DNA of 64,000 nucleotides from Lanius collurio (lineage: Eukaryota; Chordata; Aves; Passeriformes; Laniidae). The notes below the pieces were generated by a model. The model worked only from the letters and a program-made list of their open reading frames with translations, made no database searches and was not told the DNA's origin. The stretch covers positions 12,244,091 to 12,308,090 of the forward strand of contig JACBWW010000016.1 of the NCBI GenBank assembly GCA_020086605.1, written 5' to 3'. The translations under genes were made by a program, and so were the position numbers. Below, piece by piece: positions 11,163 to 25,085 of the stretch (positions are counted from its first letter, which is position 1; each line of letters opens with the position of its first letter).

Positions 11163-12780
11163 AAAGAGAACAGCAGCATTAGAAAGCTCAGAGAACAGCA
11201 GGAAACTACAAAAAAATCAGAGACAGTAAAAAAATTGCCACAGTTTCCACCAATATTTTCCAAATTCCGTTTTGCACTTGCAATGAGATTTCTTTTAGGC
11301 CTTTACTTGTATGATTCAGTGGTGCTGAGCAAAAGGGAAATACAATCTGGATGTTTCTGAATGCAATTCATTTGCTTATTAAACATATTAAAAGAAAGAA
11401 CTGTGTTCAGAAGTGATCAAATACACTCTCATGTCTGCAGAGTGGAGATTTTTACTCCCTCTTGGAATAAGTATGTTTTACTTCTAATTCTGTCTTCCAT
11501 AGGATGACAAAATGTAAATCCCATGCCAAACATGCAAATGGGGAAAAAAAAATATTCAATTAATCCTTCAGTTACACAGAACTATGTATTCTCATCCAAA
11601 ATAATTCTACAAATACAGTGCTGGTTAGCATGTCCAGACTGCTTTCATGAACCTTTTCATAAACATACCTAATTCTACATTAAAATATTTAGGAGTTTCA
11701 TGTATAACTTTTAAATTGCAGCCCAAAATTAGCCAGATACAGACTATAGCTCAGGATTCCCTAAGGCAAGGTTGATGATCTCTATTTGAATCTAGTCTAC
11801 CAGAAGATCCCTACTCCCAGTGGGTATCTCTGGACAGGACCAAACTATAAATAAAATCCTAAGCAGAATTCAGACCATGACTTACAAACCTGCAACTCAT
11901 AGACCAATACCTGAAGTAACCATAATACAAGGGACAGACAAAAATGATGAATAAATACATCTCTGTCCTGTTGTCTCAAATTCCAAACAAATACACCGTA
12001 CCACGTAAAGGTTAGAAAGAATCCAAGAAAGCATGCTGCTGTATATATTTATGTAATATAGCATATACCATGAGCTTTACCTCTAGCATAGCTATTACCA
12101 TGTCTTTGTCCCCTGTCTCCTCTTTCTCCCTTTCACACCAATATTGACAAGCAACTCTCTGAGCACTGTAGCAGGAACAGCCACCTCACGCTGGGCCGAG
12201 TCAAAGTGAAGACAGGGCCACTGCCTAGGCAGGAGATTGCAGGAGTTTCTCCTTCCTCTCCCTGAACCTTGTCTGCACCTGGCAGAAAGCAGCACCCTTC
12301 TCCCTTCTCAGCTGCACCCCCTCACCATTTCCTCCCACACCATTTCCACTTTCACCACACTTTTGTCCTTATTTCCTACTTCTTGATTCGCTGATGTAAC
12401 TCCGTATCCCCATTTCAGAGGTCATGACACAGCTCTCTAGACCAGATCCCAGTGACCCCAGACAGGGCTTAGCACCATCCATGGGCTGTCTCCCAGACAG
12501 GGAGGGAAACACAGTGTTAGGGGAAACACAGAAGTTACTGGTGAACTGTGACCAGCCAGGAACTGGCTTCTCTTTCAGCAGTAACACCAGAGAAGAAAGA
12601 GCAAAAATAACTAAATCTTTAAATATTATGTTAGCTGATGTAAGTAATCACAAGAACATAGATTATTAAGTAGGTTTTGGTACCTTTTTAATAGGAAAAC
12701 AGAGAAAAGGAGCTCCAGTATACCACAACAGAGAAAGTAAAAGATCTGTAAAGTAAACTGAATCCAAACATAAGCAATGT
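11163..12780. other. Intergenic, nothing recognised
   Basis: AT-rich DNA between the unassigned ORF and the putative SAMD13 poly(A) site. Short overlapping ORFs on both strands around 12.1-12.7 kb coincide with a mildly GC-richer patch and resemble no protein I know. Confidence 0.4.
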
Positions 12781-13776
12781 TTTATTGGGATATAGCAAGC
12801 AACCTATCAAATAGGGAACCAGTACAAACAGATTGAACATGACTCTCTTTTAACAGAGATGTATGGTGACAAGACAGCTTTTTTCAGTTCTTAAAACAAG
12901 TATTCAAAGTGTTAAGTAAAGCATTAAAAAAAAATCAATCATTACAACACCAAAGACAGACAATATTAAAAATGTGCAGAATTTTACTTTTTTACAAATT
13001 TCTGCATGTTAGAAAACAATCATAAATTAAAAAAGGAATAATATGAAGCTTTTTTTTTTGTTTGCAAAGCAACACAAACCTTTAAAAACCAACTATATTT
13101 TACATAGGACTACTATTAAAAACAGGTGAAAAGCTGAAAATTTAAAGCACAGCAAAAAATATACAACCCAGTTTCACCTGTCAGCAACGCCTTCTGCTAT
13201 TGAAGGAGTTATGTTAGTTCTATGTACAGCTTTAAACATTGCAGCATACCACGAGTAAACCTTAATAAGGTCAAAATAGGACCCTCTGCAAAAAAGGGTG
13301 ACTTGGCAAGTGTCAGGCCCATCCTGAAATTATAAGTAGCAGTAATTTTAGTAGGTCTTTAGTGTAAATCAAAACCTACTTTAATTGGTTCCTCTCTAAA
13401 GATGCATGTAAACTTTGGGGTTGGTTTTCTTTATTTTTTTTGGTATTTTAATTAATGAAATCAAGAACATGTCTGGCTCAAAAATGTGAATGACATACCT
13501 CCCTTTTGTTCTGGATACAGTGATGTAGCTATCTCAACATGCTCATTGACACTTCCTAAAAGAGAAAATCATTATGTACTATGTAAAAAATACACACCAC
13601 CTCTCTCAGTTCAGACTCAGTATACAGTATATTGCCAACTCTATCCAATAGGATATATATTGTAATTTGGTTTAAACTCTTAATAGATACATCCTCTCTT
13701 TACAAAGTTCCATCACATGAAACCAAATTGCTTATTTTTCCTTTGAGGCACAGCATGACCCCAATTAGACAATTAG
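12781..13776 (-). other. SAMD13: SAMD13 3' UTR with candidate poly(A) signal
   Basis: About 1 kb downstream of the SAMD13 stop, very AT-rich with many A/T runs, as in vertebrate 3' UTRs. A minus-strand AATAAA lies at 12781-12786 and is the best candidate poly(A) signal. Both the UTR status and its end are inferred from position and composition. Confidence 0.5.
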
Positions 13777-13920
13777 CTATAAAGAGTTGTTCTTTAGATG
13801 TTGTGTCTGTAGAGGTTTTACGTGATATTCATAGATTTTCAGCGCAGGCCCCAGTTTTAATGAAAGTCCAGTCAGTACATCATTTCTTGTCATCAACAGT
13901 AATGATTTCCCATCAATTTC
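13777..13920 (-). CDS. SAMD13: SAMD13 coding exon 3 (second half of SAM domain, stop)
   Basis: 47 codons plus TAG after acceptor TTCTTATAG, in phase 0. It encodes [36 protein letters not shown] and the tail HLKNNSL. The 5.2-kb intron upstream (13921-19089) contains no other exon I recognise. Confidence 0.95.
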   Translation of the reverse strand, partial: EIDGKSLLLMTRNDVLTGLSLKLGPALKIYEYHVKPLQTQHLKNNSL

Positions 13921-16900
13921 CTATAAGAAGAATTAAAGAGTTGATAAAGACAAATATACAAATCTAACAGATGAGAACAGTCATGCAACAAATGGAAGAC
14001 TACTGTGGTGGATTAGTGAGAAAAGAAATAGTAGCCTTGATTCTCCTGAAACTGTGTTCACAGCTGCTAAACTCTGCTGTCTACTTTTCAAGTGCTCACC
14101 TGTGCTGACTAATGCGTAAATAATATTTAGTCAAGCACAAAATCCAAATGAGCCTAATTTCAAAATTCTCTCCTTGTAAACCTCTTTCAAATTAATAGGT
14201 ACAAGCGAAGAATGCGTAATTATAAGCCATTAAGGGAAGGATACTCCTAAGAAGGCAGCTTATGAAGTGCATTTCAGAAGAATTACTATTGACAGCAATA
14301 TGCAAGTTTAGACTAGTGAGTATCTGCTAATAACTTCAGATGCCTTCTTTAAAAGGCCAACCTTCTCATGCATCCTGTGGGGGGGTGGAATGGAGGAAAA
14401 AGCTACTGCAATCAGAAATTTTAGAAGGTCCTAATTGGAGCTTGACACTCTGAGGGAACTTCTCTTCCTCTACTTACAAGGGAAGAGGAGAAAAGCAGCA
14501 ACTTGCCAGCTTAGGTGTCAAAACCCCCTACACTCTCCTGCTTAAAATACGTTTTGTAAATTACAGATATGGTGGGATTTTTTTTTCCTCTCAGACTTTG
14601 ACTTTCTGACCTGTTTAGGTTAGAAATCCCGTAGGATTTGGGGGTTTTTTTTCCATCTCAAAACCTTGTCAAAATGGACGAGAAAGAAGCCACATCTCTC
14701 AGCTCTCTTCTCCCTTGCAGACATGGGACCATCTTTTTCATTACACGTTCTTACAGTTCAGTCACACTGAACTCCTCCAGAAACACGAGCTACAGCTACA
14801 CAACAATGCATTGACTGGTGTCTCACAACACAGCCAGATCTCCAAAGGGCATCATAGGCCAAACACCTATATAGCCTTATCTGGCATTCTCCTGCACTGG
14901 ACTCCACTCTTCTGTTTCATTCTTTTTTATACTTTTTAATTAAAACCTCTTAGTATTAACTGTTGAATTTGTTATCAACAGCCAACAACTAATTCAAATT
15001 CTGGCATTTATTGTTGTCCCAAAATGTAGTATTTTTATAAGTATTATAAACATTATGCATTAATTTATCCCACTGCAGCATGTTCCTTCGGAACATTAAA
15101 TATTATCTTGGAAATATCAGAGATTCCATCCTTGATTACAACTCAACATGAAAAGAAGACTTCTATTAGAGTTCAGCAGGAATGTGTCCAGACTGATCTC
15201 TCTAACAATTTGATAAAGTTTAACAATACAAAATACATGGACAAACCACAACATAGTCAAAGATCAGCTGAAAGTGGCATTTCTTTAAAATACCCCCAAG
15301 ATGTATACAACTACTAATCCCTCAGGGGAGCAAAAAGTAACAGCATTTCTAAAAGAAAAAAAAGTTTCCAATAACTTTTTACCCAATTATAGCAGGTGCC
15401 TCTTTCCAATTACTGTTGAGAATGTTAATGGTTAAAACCAGTTTCTATCCTCTCTTTTCCATTCGTCACAATTCTTTCTGTGGGAATTTTGACACCAGTG
15501 AGTATTTTGCTCATTGCTATGACCGATCTGAAGTTGCCTTTTCTGCTGCTGTTCAACGATGCTATGGAGGAAGAACAGCCTCCAGCTTGGTGGGATCCAA
15601 ATGGAGTAAATCCAGTACCTGGAATAGGAGAAACTCCAAGAATAGGAAAAAAGCATCTATTCCTTTCCCTTCTTCTTCCACAGGGTTTCTAAAAATGCTG
15701 GTAACTACTAAGACTTTCACTGAATCGCAACTGATTCTTTAAACACATCTGTGTAGGAATGAGTGATTACATACTCAGAGTTCAAGCATTTTATATCTTT
15801 GTGTGAATTGTAAGTTTTACCTCTTTCACTTCCTTTAAGTTTTCCTCATTAACCTGCTTTGCAGAATTGTCACAGTTAACTTTTTTTTGGCATCAGGTAA
15901 GATTTTCAATGCTCTGGTGACGTCTCTGATTTCTTCTCTGCTATTTCTCTGTTTTCTGGATTTTTTTTCAGATGCAATTTCAATGCCAGCTCTCAGTATG
16001 CGTTTTTAATGTTAACTGCAGAGAGAATTCTCTGCACAACTCAAACTAACAGTAATTCACCACTGTGTCAGGATGACCTCAACAGCAGTATCACGCTGTC
16101 TTCAGCAAATAACCATGAGATTGCTTAAGCTTCAAGTCCTCCCACCACTATTTCTGCTCTAAGAATTGCAAAGTTGTACAGTAAGCCAACACAAGAGCAT
16201 GGCAGCCAGCACACTTATGTGCTCCTCCATGCCACAGCTCTGCCAGAAAGCAGCAGTGGACACCAGCTGATGTCAAAACCAGTTTCCCTTCTGGTAAGGC
16301 ATTGCAGTGAGGCCAGCAAACCAGTATTGAGTTACTTGGGCATATCTGGCTATCACAACACTAATGGTCAAGAAGCCACATGGGCAAAAACAAAGGTCAG
16401 AGTACAAACACATCTTGAGACCTTGCAAACAGCTTCAGTCTTGGAATGGGCCACAGTCCCCCATGCTTCCAGAGCTCCTAGAGAAAACTCAGCCACATAC
16501 TGGCAAGCTGTATTTCTCTGAAAGTGTTTGTATCCCCATCCTGCAACTGGTATTCCTCCTTAGGTATCCTGTGTCCCCAGCTTCTTGGCTTGTCTGATTT
16601 TCTTGCTGATGTTATGGTTTTTTGTTATTGGGCAACATCCTTCAGCTGAATCTCTTTTCATGAGCTCTTTTGATTTGCTGACATCAGTGGAACTCCAAGA
16701 AGGAATAATATATAATCATCATATAAGCATCACTTTTTACTAGCACTTACAATACAGTTTTAATAAAACATTCTGCAGCCCTTAAAATGTCTTCTAATTT
16801 TCCTTAAAATATTTTAAGAAAAAATCACTTGTTTTAGGTGAGTCCAGATGTATTCAGATTCATCAAAAGAACGTGTGGACTCAGTTACCGTTGAGTAAAA

Positions 16901-19900
16901 GCTTAGTGTAATAATAGATGTCATGATTACATTCTGGGCTAAGGATATTTTGTAAGGAAACCATTGTGCTACCCTTACTGAAGCAGTTCAGTGGAAAACA
17001 ATTTCCCAGTGTTGCAGGTGAAACTGAATACTTTACTGCTTACAAACTCATTCCTCTTCCAGTACATATCCAGGGCAGTAGATCAAATGAAACTAGGTTT
17101 CTGGGGCCCAGGCGACTGCAAACAACAGAGGAAAATAGAGATGGCCAGAATTACAGATGCATGCCTGGTGCTCTATAGACAGAGTCTGCATTGTATGTCT
17201 GCACTGCCATACCTGGAAGATCCTGATTAAAAAAATATTGTAATAACACAGTTAAAGTTAGTGGTAGAAAATAGGGCAGAAGTAACTGAACAGCACCACT
17301 GATAAGAAGTTAGGGATAGGGTTGTTTATGGGGCAGTTCCTGGTGCTGACAGAGAATAGACTGGCAAACCTGGCATGTAGAGCCAGGCAGCTCTTCATGC
17401 TGCTAATGGAAAGGAGGGGGAAAGGAAGTGGCGATGACTTCTGCTGTGATTGTCCATCCTTCAGCTCCTGGCCACATCCTGGTGGCAGCTGTCAGCCTCT
17501 CTCTCCAAGGCTTTAGCATAAGGTGAAGTTGGCAGTGGAATCACGGCCACATATCTGCACATAGCTATCCTAGCAGAGTCCTCAGTTACCCTACTGAAAC
17601 TACCTGCCCTTGCTGCAGAACACTAATGAAGCCTTGACTCTCTGCTTCTACGCTGTTTTCCATAAGGCTGTTGCAAACTGATTTGCCAAAACTTGTAAGT
17701 TTAGCTCACCTTCCTGCTGCAAAATCAGTGGTAATTACTGCAGTGTTATTGACAAGCCAGCTATGAGGCAAAGAGGTTAAGATATTTGATGGAAGTCAGA
17801 GGTACCTGTCAGTAAAAAGAAAAGACTCCCAGAGGCCACAATAACTTTGCCCATGTGGTTTTTTTAAGTCACATTTCCAGGGCTGTTGAGGAGACACGGA
17901 TGCTGCTATTAAGGAACGGACACACGTAAACATTTTCTTCTTTGGTATGTTCACCCATCTTCAAATTCTGAACAATGAGTAGCAGGTGCAGAAAGAACCT
18001 CTCCCAGGGACCTGACAGAGAATCACCCAACACCATGCTTTTCACGCTCAAGAACAAAGTGCTAAATTTAGATACTTTGTTAGATGCATCAGTTACAATC
18101 AGATTGGATTTCACAGACATGGTGCTGAAGGTCAGCAACATTAACCTGATCAACCATGGTGTTATTTCATATGCAATGTACAGTGACCCTGCAAAGCTGC
18201 CAATAACTTGCACCAGCTCAATACCTTGGAAGGTCAAGCCATCTGTTTTGATAACTAGTTTCAAGTATGGGTGACTGATTTCCTGGTAGCTGCACACAAA
18301 CCTACAGACTCGTCTGGGGAGGGGCTGAACTGCCAATCTGATATGTCACTTCTCTATGGAACTGGTGGGCTGTAGGCCAAGTAAGCTGACTTCCCTATTC
18401 TGCCCCACTAACACACCTTACCAGCTGCTGGCAGGTGAGTTACAATGGGCCATCTGACTGTTCAGCTCTTTGCTGAACTAATCCACCAAAAGAAGCCTTC
18501 CATTAGTATCAGCAGTTACAAGGCCCAGAAACAAAGACCCAACCTCTTTCTCAGACTGAGTCCTACAAATATGCTGCTCCTCTGCCAACTTACTGCCAAC
18601 TTGTCCTTTCCATGTTCACTTGTACTGCCAAGCTCAATGCAACACAGCAACTCCTTTTTCACCCTATGCCTTCAAACTCAAATTGTTGCTTAGAAGTCCC
18701 AAGTTTTATAAATAATCATAAGTGTATCTGCACAATACACAAAGAAAGAAGAGAATTCACATTTTAAATACCATTCACATTTTAAATAACAAGACAGTGA
18801 AACTGAGTGGGTTGTATAGGGAGATTGAGTTCAAGCCAAAAATTTGTTTCGATTTTTAACCTTCCTGAATCCTATTTTAAACAAACTCCAACTCATTATC
18901 CACAGCTGGTAGAACAATATTATTACTCAGAGATTACAGTCCCATGCATTGTCACCCAATAACAGACTCAAATCCCCCCATTATTGTGGGATTTTCTCTC
19001 CCATTTTACAGTACATAACCAGGCCCATGGCAAAAATGTGCAATGTGAGAAACTGGAGGCAGTCAAAAGGTGTTTGCTAACAGATTTACCTGTTCCTGAA
19101 AAGCATTGGCTTGTTCTTCGAATCCAGCTGTTCTGAAATAATTCACAACATCGGTGACAGCCCAGTCAGCAGGATCCAGAGGTCTCCCGTTCTCTACTGA
19201 ACTGCAAAGTGCAAATCCAGACAAGTAATCACTAAAGGTGTGCAGAACATCTGCTGCTTCTTTGTGTGCGCCTCATGTACATCCCCTCCTTCCTTGTTTC
19301 TCCAGGAAAAGTGTTCTTTGATACATCTCCCCCCACTCCAATACAGAACAGTCACTCCTGTCCTTTTACATTCCAAAGACCTGATGCTGAGGAAAACTGA
19401 GATACCTATCCTTTCAGAAAAGAAGGAAGTACATGAATTGTCACATCAGCCAAAGGTAATCAGTTAGGATCTTCCTACGAGTGCGCTGTCTTTGCTGTTG
19501 GAGAATGAAAACTGCCATAAGTGGAGTACCAAATTCCTGCCTTTCATGCCTGCAGCTTGCTTTCAGCTACCAAGTACTTAAAGAATTGTATGTGAATTAT
19601 TCTTTACACAGATGAGATTGTCCTTGTAACATGCATAGAAATTACTGGTAGCCATCTCTACCTTGTAAAACAACAAATAAATTACAAACAAACAAAACTC
19701 CCCAGCAGAAACAAAACAAAGAGGCACCAAATGATTGCACTAATTCTCAATATAGAAAATTTCCCAAAAATTTTGTTGGACTCATCTTTGGACAAATCCA
19801 TGGACTTTTTAAATAGCTGTGCATCTGAGAAAACATCTGTTAAACAGAATCAGAATTAATTCCTTCTGTGATTAACCTCAGGCAATTGCTTTCCACAGTA

Positions 19901-22900
19901 ACAAAAACAACAAAACATTCGTATTACTATCCTTATCCTGCATTTCTATTCCTCAAACTCTAATCATCTTATCACAAAGATAACCTCTGTGTATCTGAAA
20001 ATTTTTGGTAAAAAAAGACACAGTGAGGTTGCCTGCCTTTTCTACCTCAATTTATGAGGATGAAGAGCAAAACATCAAAGAGCTTCTTTAACATGTTTCT
20101 CCAACCAGAAGTCCTGAAGTTCATGACAAATATTTTCCATTTTTACGCATGCTTAACCATAATGCTAATGAAGCAATATTGAAAATGTACAGATCAGGGC
20201 AGGTGTCAGAATCCTGTCCATTTTCTGGTCTGAAGCTTAGAGGCAGGACTTTGATTTCAACAGCATCAGCTGGAAAATAAACACAGATTAGACTCTCCTG
20301 AGTATAATTTTTGTTCTGTCCTTCAATTTTTTCTTTTCCAACTGTCACCATCTCTGCCTTGCCTGGACTTGTATGTCTTTCAGCAAAATAACTGGGCAAA
20401 TCAAGGGCCAACCATTATTTAAAGTGGCCAAATGGAACCTATACATAGAGTGCCTCCCATCACTGTTTCTACAACATTCTTATTCTATAGCTATCTGAGT
20501 CCTGGGAAGGAGGACTTGTGGAAACAATGATTTTTGCATCCCCCCAAAGTCTTGAAACGTGTCTGTCAATATGGCAACAAAATCCAGCCACAGGGATCAT
20601 CCGCAATCTGTGTTACACTGGGCCTTCTAAAGCAGTTTTTTTCATTTATCACAGATCTCTGAGCCATGAGAAACAGAGTTTCTTACTCTTGCTCATCACA
20701 TAATGACTTACTTAATTAATTGCTTCACTGATTGTGATTACATAGAAAGCAACACTCAGCAAAATTGAAAATAAGACAATCTGGCCTTATTAGAGCTGCA
20801 ATTTTTTCCTTTTTATTTTTTTTTAAATCAAAGAATGCCTTTCGACTAAGATGTTTTGGCATTGTGCACATTCTTCTCAGAATGTGCACATTAAGAAGTA
20901 AATGTAAAAACTGCCACACAAAATCTGCACATATTTACTAAAGGAGCATTTCAGGAATTATATTTAAATCTTAGCATTTTCCCTAAGACATAGACTGTCA
21001 CTTTCAATTACTCATTTTCTACTTAAAAATAAACAAAATGCCAACAACTCAGTTTAAAAAAAAGATATTGAATTTGACCCTTCCTAAACAGCAAATAAAA
21101 GGTTTCGTCTGTAAAAATAACACCTAACTGTAATTTGCTTACTTCTCCAAACACTTTAATTTCAATTTAAATATGGCCCCAAACCCTCCTTTCCACGACT
21201 TTGTATCTCAGCCCAGGTGCTTTGGTTTTTCTTGTAGCTCTTCTTTTCTCACTAGGGAACTACAGCTTGGTCCACCCCATCCAGGGCTCAACTGCAATGA
21301 CTTCAGGGGCTCTACCTCAATCATTAATTAATCTTAGGAAATAATTGCAAGTTTCTGCCTCAAGGAATAGCATCATGCTGGACCTCAAGTGGAGCCAATT
21401 TGCACAACTACAGCTGCAAAAGACTAGAAGGCATGTGGCAGACTGCTGGAGGCTGGCTGGATTTTAACCCATCTACCCACACAGATGCTCATGTGGCTTG
21501 AAGACTTCATTACTTTCCTCCTCACCCCGCTGTTGACACGGCTCTATTCTTTACTCAAGTAAAGGCAATGCAGAACATCCATGGCTTAGCCATACACTGG
21601 CTTATGCCCAGCATCCTGGATACTTTAAAATCGTAAGAGGACTGGCATTTTAGGCTTTGAAACAAAATACAGATGCACTGACAATGAATAAAAATTAGGC
21701 TTGTCTGCTTTTTCCGCCACTGTCCCTGTGCCTTTATTGCCATCATGTGGCAGAAGCAGCAAGGTATGAAAGGATATAGCTGAGAACAAACAGATTTTAT
21801 CCAAGCTATTTATAAGCACTTCAGGAAAGTGTCGAATACTTCCTTTGTAGATATGCCCACATACACACTACATACATTCCTCTAGAAACCACAGCCCCAC
21901 AGTTTAATTACAATTTCCATCCATTCTAAAAAGCCACTTTAGTGGTCAGCAGTCGAGTCTTTATCACCCAAGCCTTGGGGAAGATGATTAAACGTAAACT
22001 GTCCCTGCTTTGACTGCCTCCTTTCCCTTCCCACCCCAGAGTGCTCATTGTAGAAACCCGACTGTCAAAGGGAAGGTGGTTTCTGAGGGACACACACATT
22101 ATTTATTCATAGTCACTGAATAGGAAAATGCTCTTTATGTTGGTGTGGTGTAGCCAACATTTCAAGTGAAGGGGAGGATGCTGATTTTAATGGCTGCCAT
22201 CAGATCTTTTGATGCTATGTCATAATCAGGTGCTTTATCAGTAGCCTGAAATGACCATTATTATTTTCATTACTCTAGTGCCTGGTAGCCTATGTGTTGT
22301 AACTTTTTTTGGACAGCTTATGTAAAAGAGATATGAAGGAGAATAATGAAGTGCAGTTGCACAGAAGTGTTGCAGTTTGACAGAACAGACTAAGAGCTCA
22401 GTCTAGTAGCTTGTCTTGTGGTCTTTTTTTTCCTTTAATATATACACATATATGTATATCTCTCTCACCATGGCTTCTGTAACCCTAAAGCAGCAAGGCC
22501 AGATTTTTCCACACAGAACTTCACTTCTCAGATCATAACATCATTCAGAATTGCTAGTCCTAATTAAAGAATTTCTGACCTTAAGTAAATGCCTACAAAA
22601 AAGTTCCTATGCCTTAGCCTGTAGTCTACAACACAAAAGAAAGCAGTAAAGCAGTACACACCACCCCTTATTCCCACCCTAGGTCTGAAATAAAACCCCA
22701 GCAACTTCAGGCTTCTTTAATAAACAGTTTAAAGTATCTATTTCAGAAGGGAACTGACACCTAAGTGATATGCTGCTACTGCTTCTCAGCCCTAGACACA
22801 TGGGCTGTCAGCAGAGAAGGGCACAGAGAGATAACTTCCACACAGGACACTTCTCTCATTAGGCACTGGTTCTGCAAAAGCCACTAACAGACAGGTGAGC

Positions 22901-23252
22901 AGAAGCAGGGTACTGGCTACAGTGCTGCCACTTGCTTTAGTCTCTGGCTGAGAGGAAAAGAAAACATACCCCTAACTTAAGTTACTAGCTTCTACATCTC
23001 TTCATTGCTATACAGCCCTACCACTTTTAATAACTCAGTGCCCTGGACTCTTCTATTTCAAAGCTGAAATACAATAAAATTAAGAACAGGGAGGGTTTGA
23101 AATGAGCAAAGATGGAGATGGTCACTATTGAAAACCACATTAGCTCAAAGGAAACTACATTCAAAATCCATGTGCCGTTCATGTAAAAGGAACACTTACT
23201 TTTTGACATCCAGAGAGCCATTTTCCTTGTTTTCCATGTCAACAGTTAGCAT
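13777..23252 (-). CDS. SAMD13: SAMD13, sterile alpha motif domain protein, complete CDS in three exons
   Basis: A small protein of 102 residues that is almost entirely one SAM domain, a protein-protein interaction and oligomerisation fold. Its molecular role is poorly known. Exons 23200-23252, 19090-19201 and 13777-13920 join in frame. The N-terminus ([13 protein letters not shown]) is short and charged. The SAM domain runs from about [11 protein letters not shown] through [20 protein letters not shown] to [18 protein letters not shown], followed by a basic/polar tail ending LKNNSL. The length equals the mammalian protein. The first ATG (23250-23252) is chosen because it matches the family start; a second in-frame Met lies five codons later. 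Transcription probably starts in the CpG island at 24.4-25.1 kb. It is convergent with UOX and co-oriented with PRKACB, as in other amniotes. Confidence 0.95.
19090..19201 (-). CDS. SAMD13: SAMD13 coding exon 2 (first half of SAM domain)
   Basis: 112 nt between acceptor CACTTTGCAG and donor GTAAAT. It supplies the last base of the split Asn, then 37 codons ([15 protein letters not shown] to AFQEQ). The second AG five bases downstream would remove the conserved Ser and break the split codon, so the upstream acceptor is preferred. Confidence 0.94.
23200..23252 (-). CDS. SAMD13: SAMD13 coding exon 1
   Basis: 53 coding nt from the ATG, encoding [17 protein letters not shown] plus two bases of an Asn codon, ending at a consensus GTAAGT donor. 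The exon must extend upstream as 5' UTR; its acceptor is not certain. The intron after it (19202-23199) holds nothing I recognise. Confidence 0.93.
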
Positions 23253-24379
23253 GGGGAGGATAGAAGTTTTACTTCAGCAACTGATCAATAGGGAGGAAAA
23301 AAAGTTGTGTTTAATTACTGGTAGTATGACAAGAGCAAGATAATGAAACAGAAACAAGCATTCTACAGAGACATAAGCGTGTTTCCACTTGAGAGCAACA
23401 GTGCTGTCAAAGACTGATTTTCTCAGAAGCCTGGCAAAGCTGGTAGTAGCTAAGGAACTAGAAAAAAAAAGTTGACCTGTGCTTCAAACACAAGAAACAT
23501 TTCTTGCTTGAAAATCAAGGAAGGTAATATTACATTTAATCTTTTTTACAAGTGTTAAAATTTTGATCAAACTGTATGTATTCATACAGGTGGAGATTGA
23601 CCTACAATACATAGCTGTGTATCAAGAGAGCTTAATAGGCCTTCAGTCATCCTGTGATACAAAGAATCCAAACAGATGGAAGATCTTTAGAAAAGTTTGG
23701 AAATCAATAGCCTTGTTTTATGAATGTGGTCTTGGATACAGATGAGCATATCACTTATGCCCATTGCAGGCATAAAGCTGGTAAGCAGAGTTACTAATAG
23801 AGCACCAAACTCCTGAGGCCTAAATCAGTATGTTATCCATAAGAGCTCTTTTCCTGCACTAGAGCAGTTTCTTCTATAAGTATGCTACACTGAACTCCAA
23901 GAAGGAAAGGAGCACACAAAGGACACAGGAGAAAATCCAGTTCGTTCCCTTCCTTGCAGCACACTGGAGTACTTTCACCACACAGCTTTTTCCATCACTT
24001 CACAGAACATGCAGAAATAACCCAAGCCTTCCTTTCTGTTCTCAAGTAAGCCATTTCTATTTCAGAGAGCACCAGAGAACGGACCAAGGACTCCTCCACA
24101 TATTCTTGCTGTAGCATTAATGGATGCCAGTGAAATGTCTCAAAGCTCTGGGAAGTACAGAATAGGAAAATCAAGCTCATCAGCTAAAACTTTACAAAAA
24201 CAGAGAACAGCAATTAATACTGCTGTGGGGAAAAAACAAAAATAAGACAAGACCCTTTATTATACATGTAGCAGCACGTAAAGCACCAAGAAAACAGTAA
24301 CAAAGTAATCGAAAAGATGCTTCTTCCTGCACCGCTGACCAAACAACTCCACGCATTCCCTGAAATCACTTCTCGGTTC

Positions 24380-25085
24380 ACCTGAGGTGACTGCAGACGA
24401 CACCCGCCCCAGCCTACCTGCGGAACGCCCCGCACCGCGACCGCGCACGGCCCGGAGCCCCCGGGCTCGGGGCGGGCACGTCCCGCGGAGCCCACGGGCC
24501 CGGGCGGCGGGGCTCCCGGGGCTCCGCTTCCCGCGGCTGCGCCGGGGCTGTGACACACGTTCGGCATCTCACGGGCACCCCCGAGCCCGCTAGCGCTGCA
24601 CCACATCGTCAGTTCTGACTGGGGGCGGGGGAAGCAAGGCAGAAAAACCTACCTACGAGCAACTAAACCAGCGCATGGCTACCGGCTGCTGCGGAGCGGC
24701 GGAGCCCGCGGCCCCCGCCCCCCGGCGGCAGCGGGCGCTCCGCGGAGGCTCCGAGTGACACCGGGAGCGGCCCCGCCCGGCCCCGTGACGCGCCCGCCAC
24801 ACACGGACCGCCCGCGTCATGGCCGCCGCGTTAAAGGCGCCGCGCTGCGGGACCCCCCTGCCGCACCCGGCCCCGCCCGGCGCGGGAGGGCACCGGGGGG
24901 CCGTCGGGCTGGGCACGGCAGTGGGGCGGGGCACGGAGAGACGCCTCCGCCGAGCGGCTTCCCGGCGGCAGCGCTTACCTGCGGCGGAGCCGCGGGCAGC
25001 GCCGGGGGGGCGGTATGGGCGGGCGTGGACCTGCCGGCGGCACACGGCCGGAGAGCAGCACTCGGGGCTCAGTTCACTACTTGAA
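24380..25085 (-). promoter_or_regulatory. SAMD13: CpG island, likely SAMD13 promoter and alternative first exons
   Basis: A 0.7-kb block of dense C/G with many CpGs in otherwise AT-rich DNA, 1.1-1.8 kb upstream of the SAMD13 start codon. On the minus strand it contains three credible splice donors: CAG|GTAAGC (exon end 24979), TAG|GTAGGT (24653) and CAG|GTAGGC (24418). This pattern fits several alternative non-coding first exons. Upstream ATGs here lead only to short ORFs that read on into GC-rich sequence; I do not call them genes. TSS positions are not visible. Confidence 0.7.

Noticed and set aside
15480..15692. Plus-strand ORF with [13 protein letters not shown] in SAMD13 intron 2
   Set aside because: Reads like protein locally, but it lacks any family match I can recall and overlaps ORFs in other frames; no splice context supports it.
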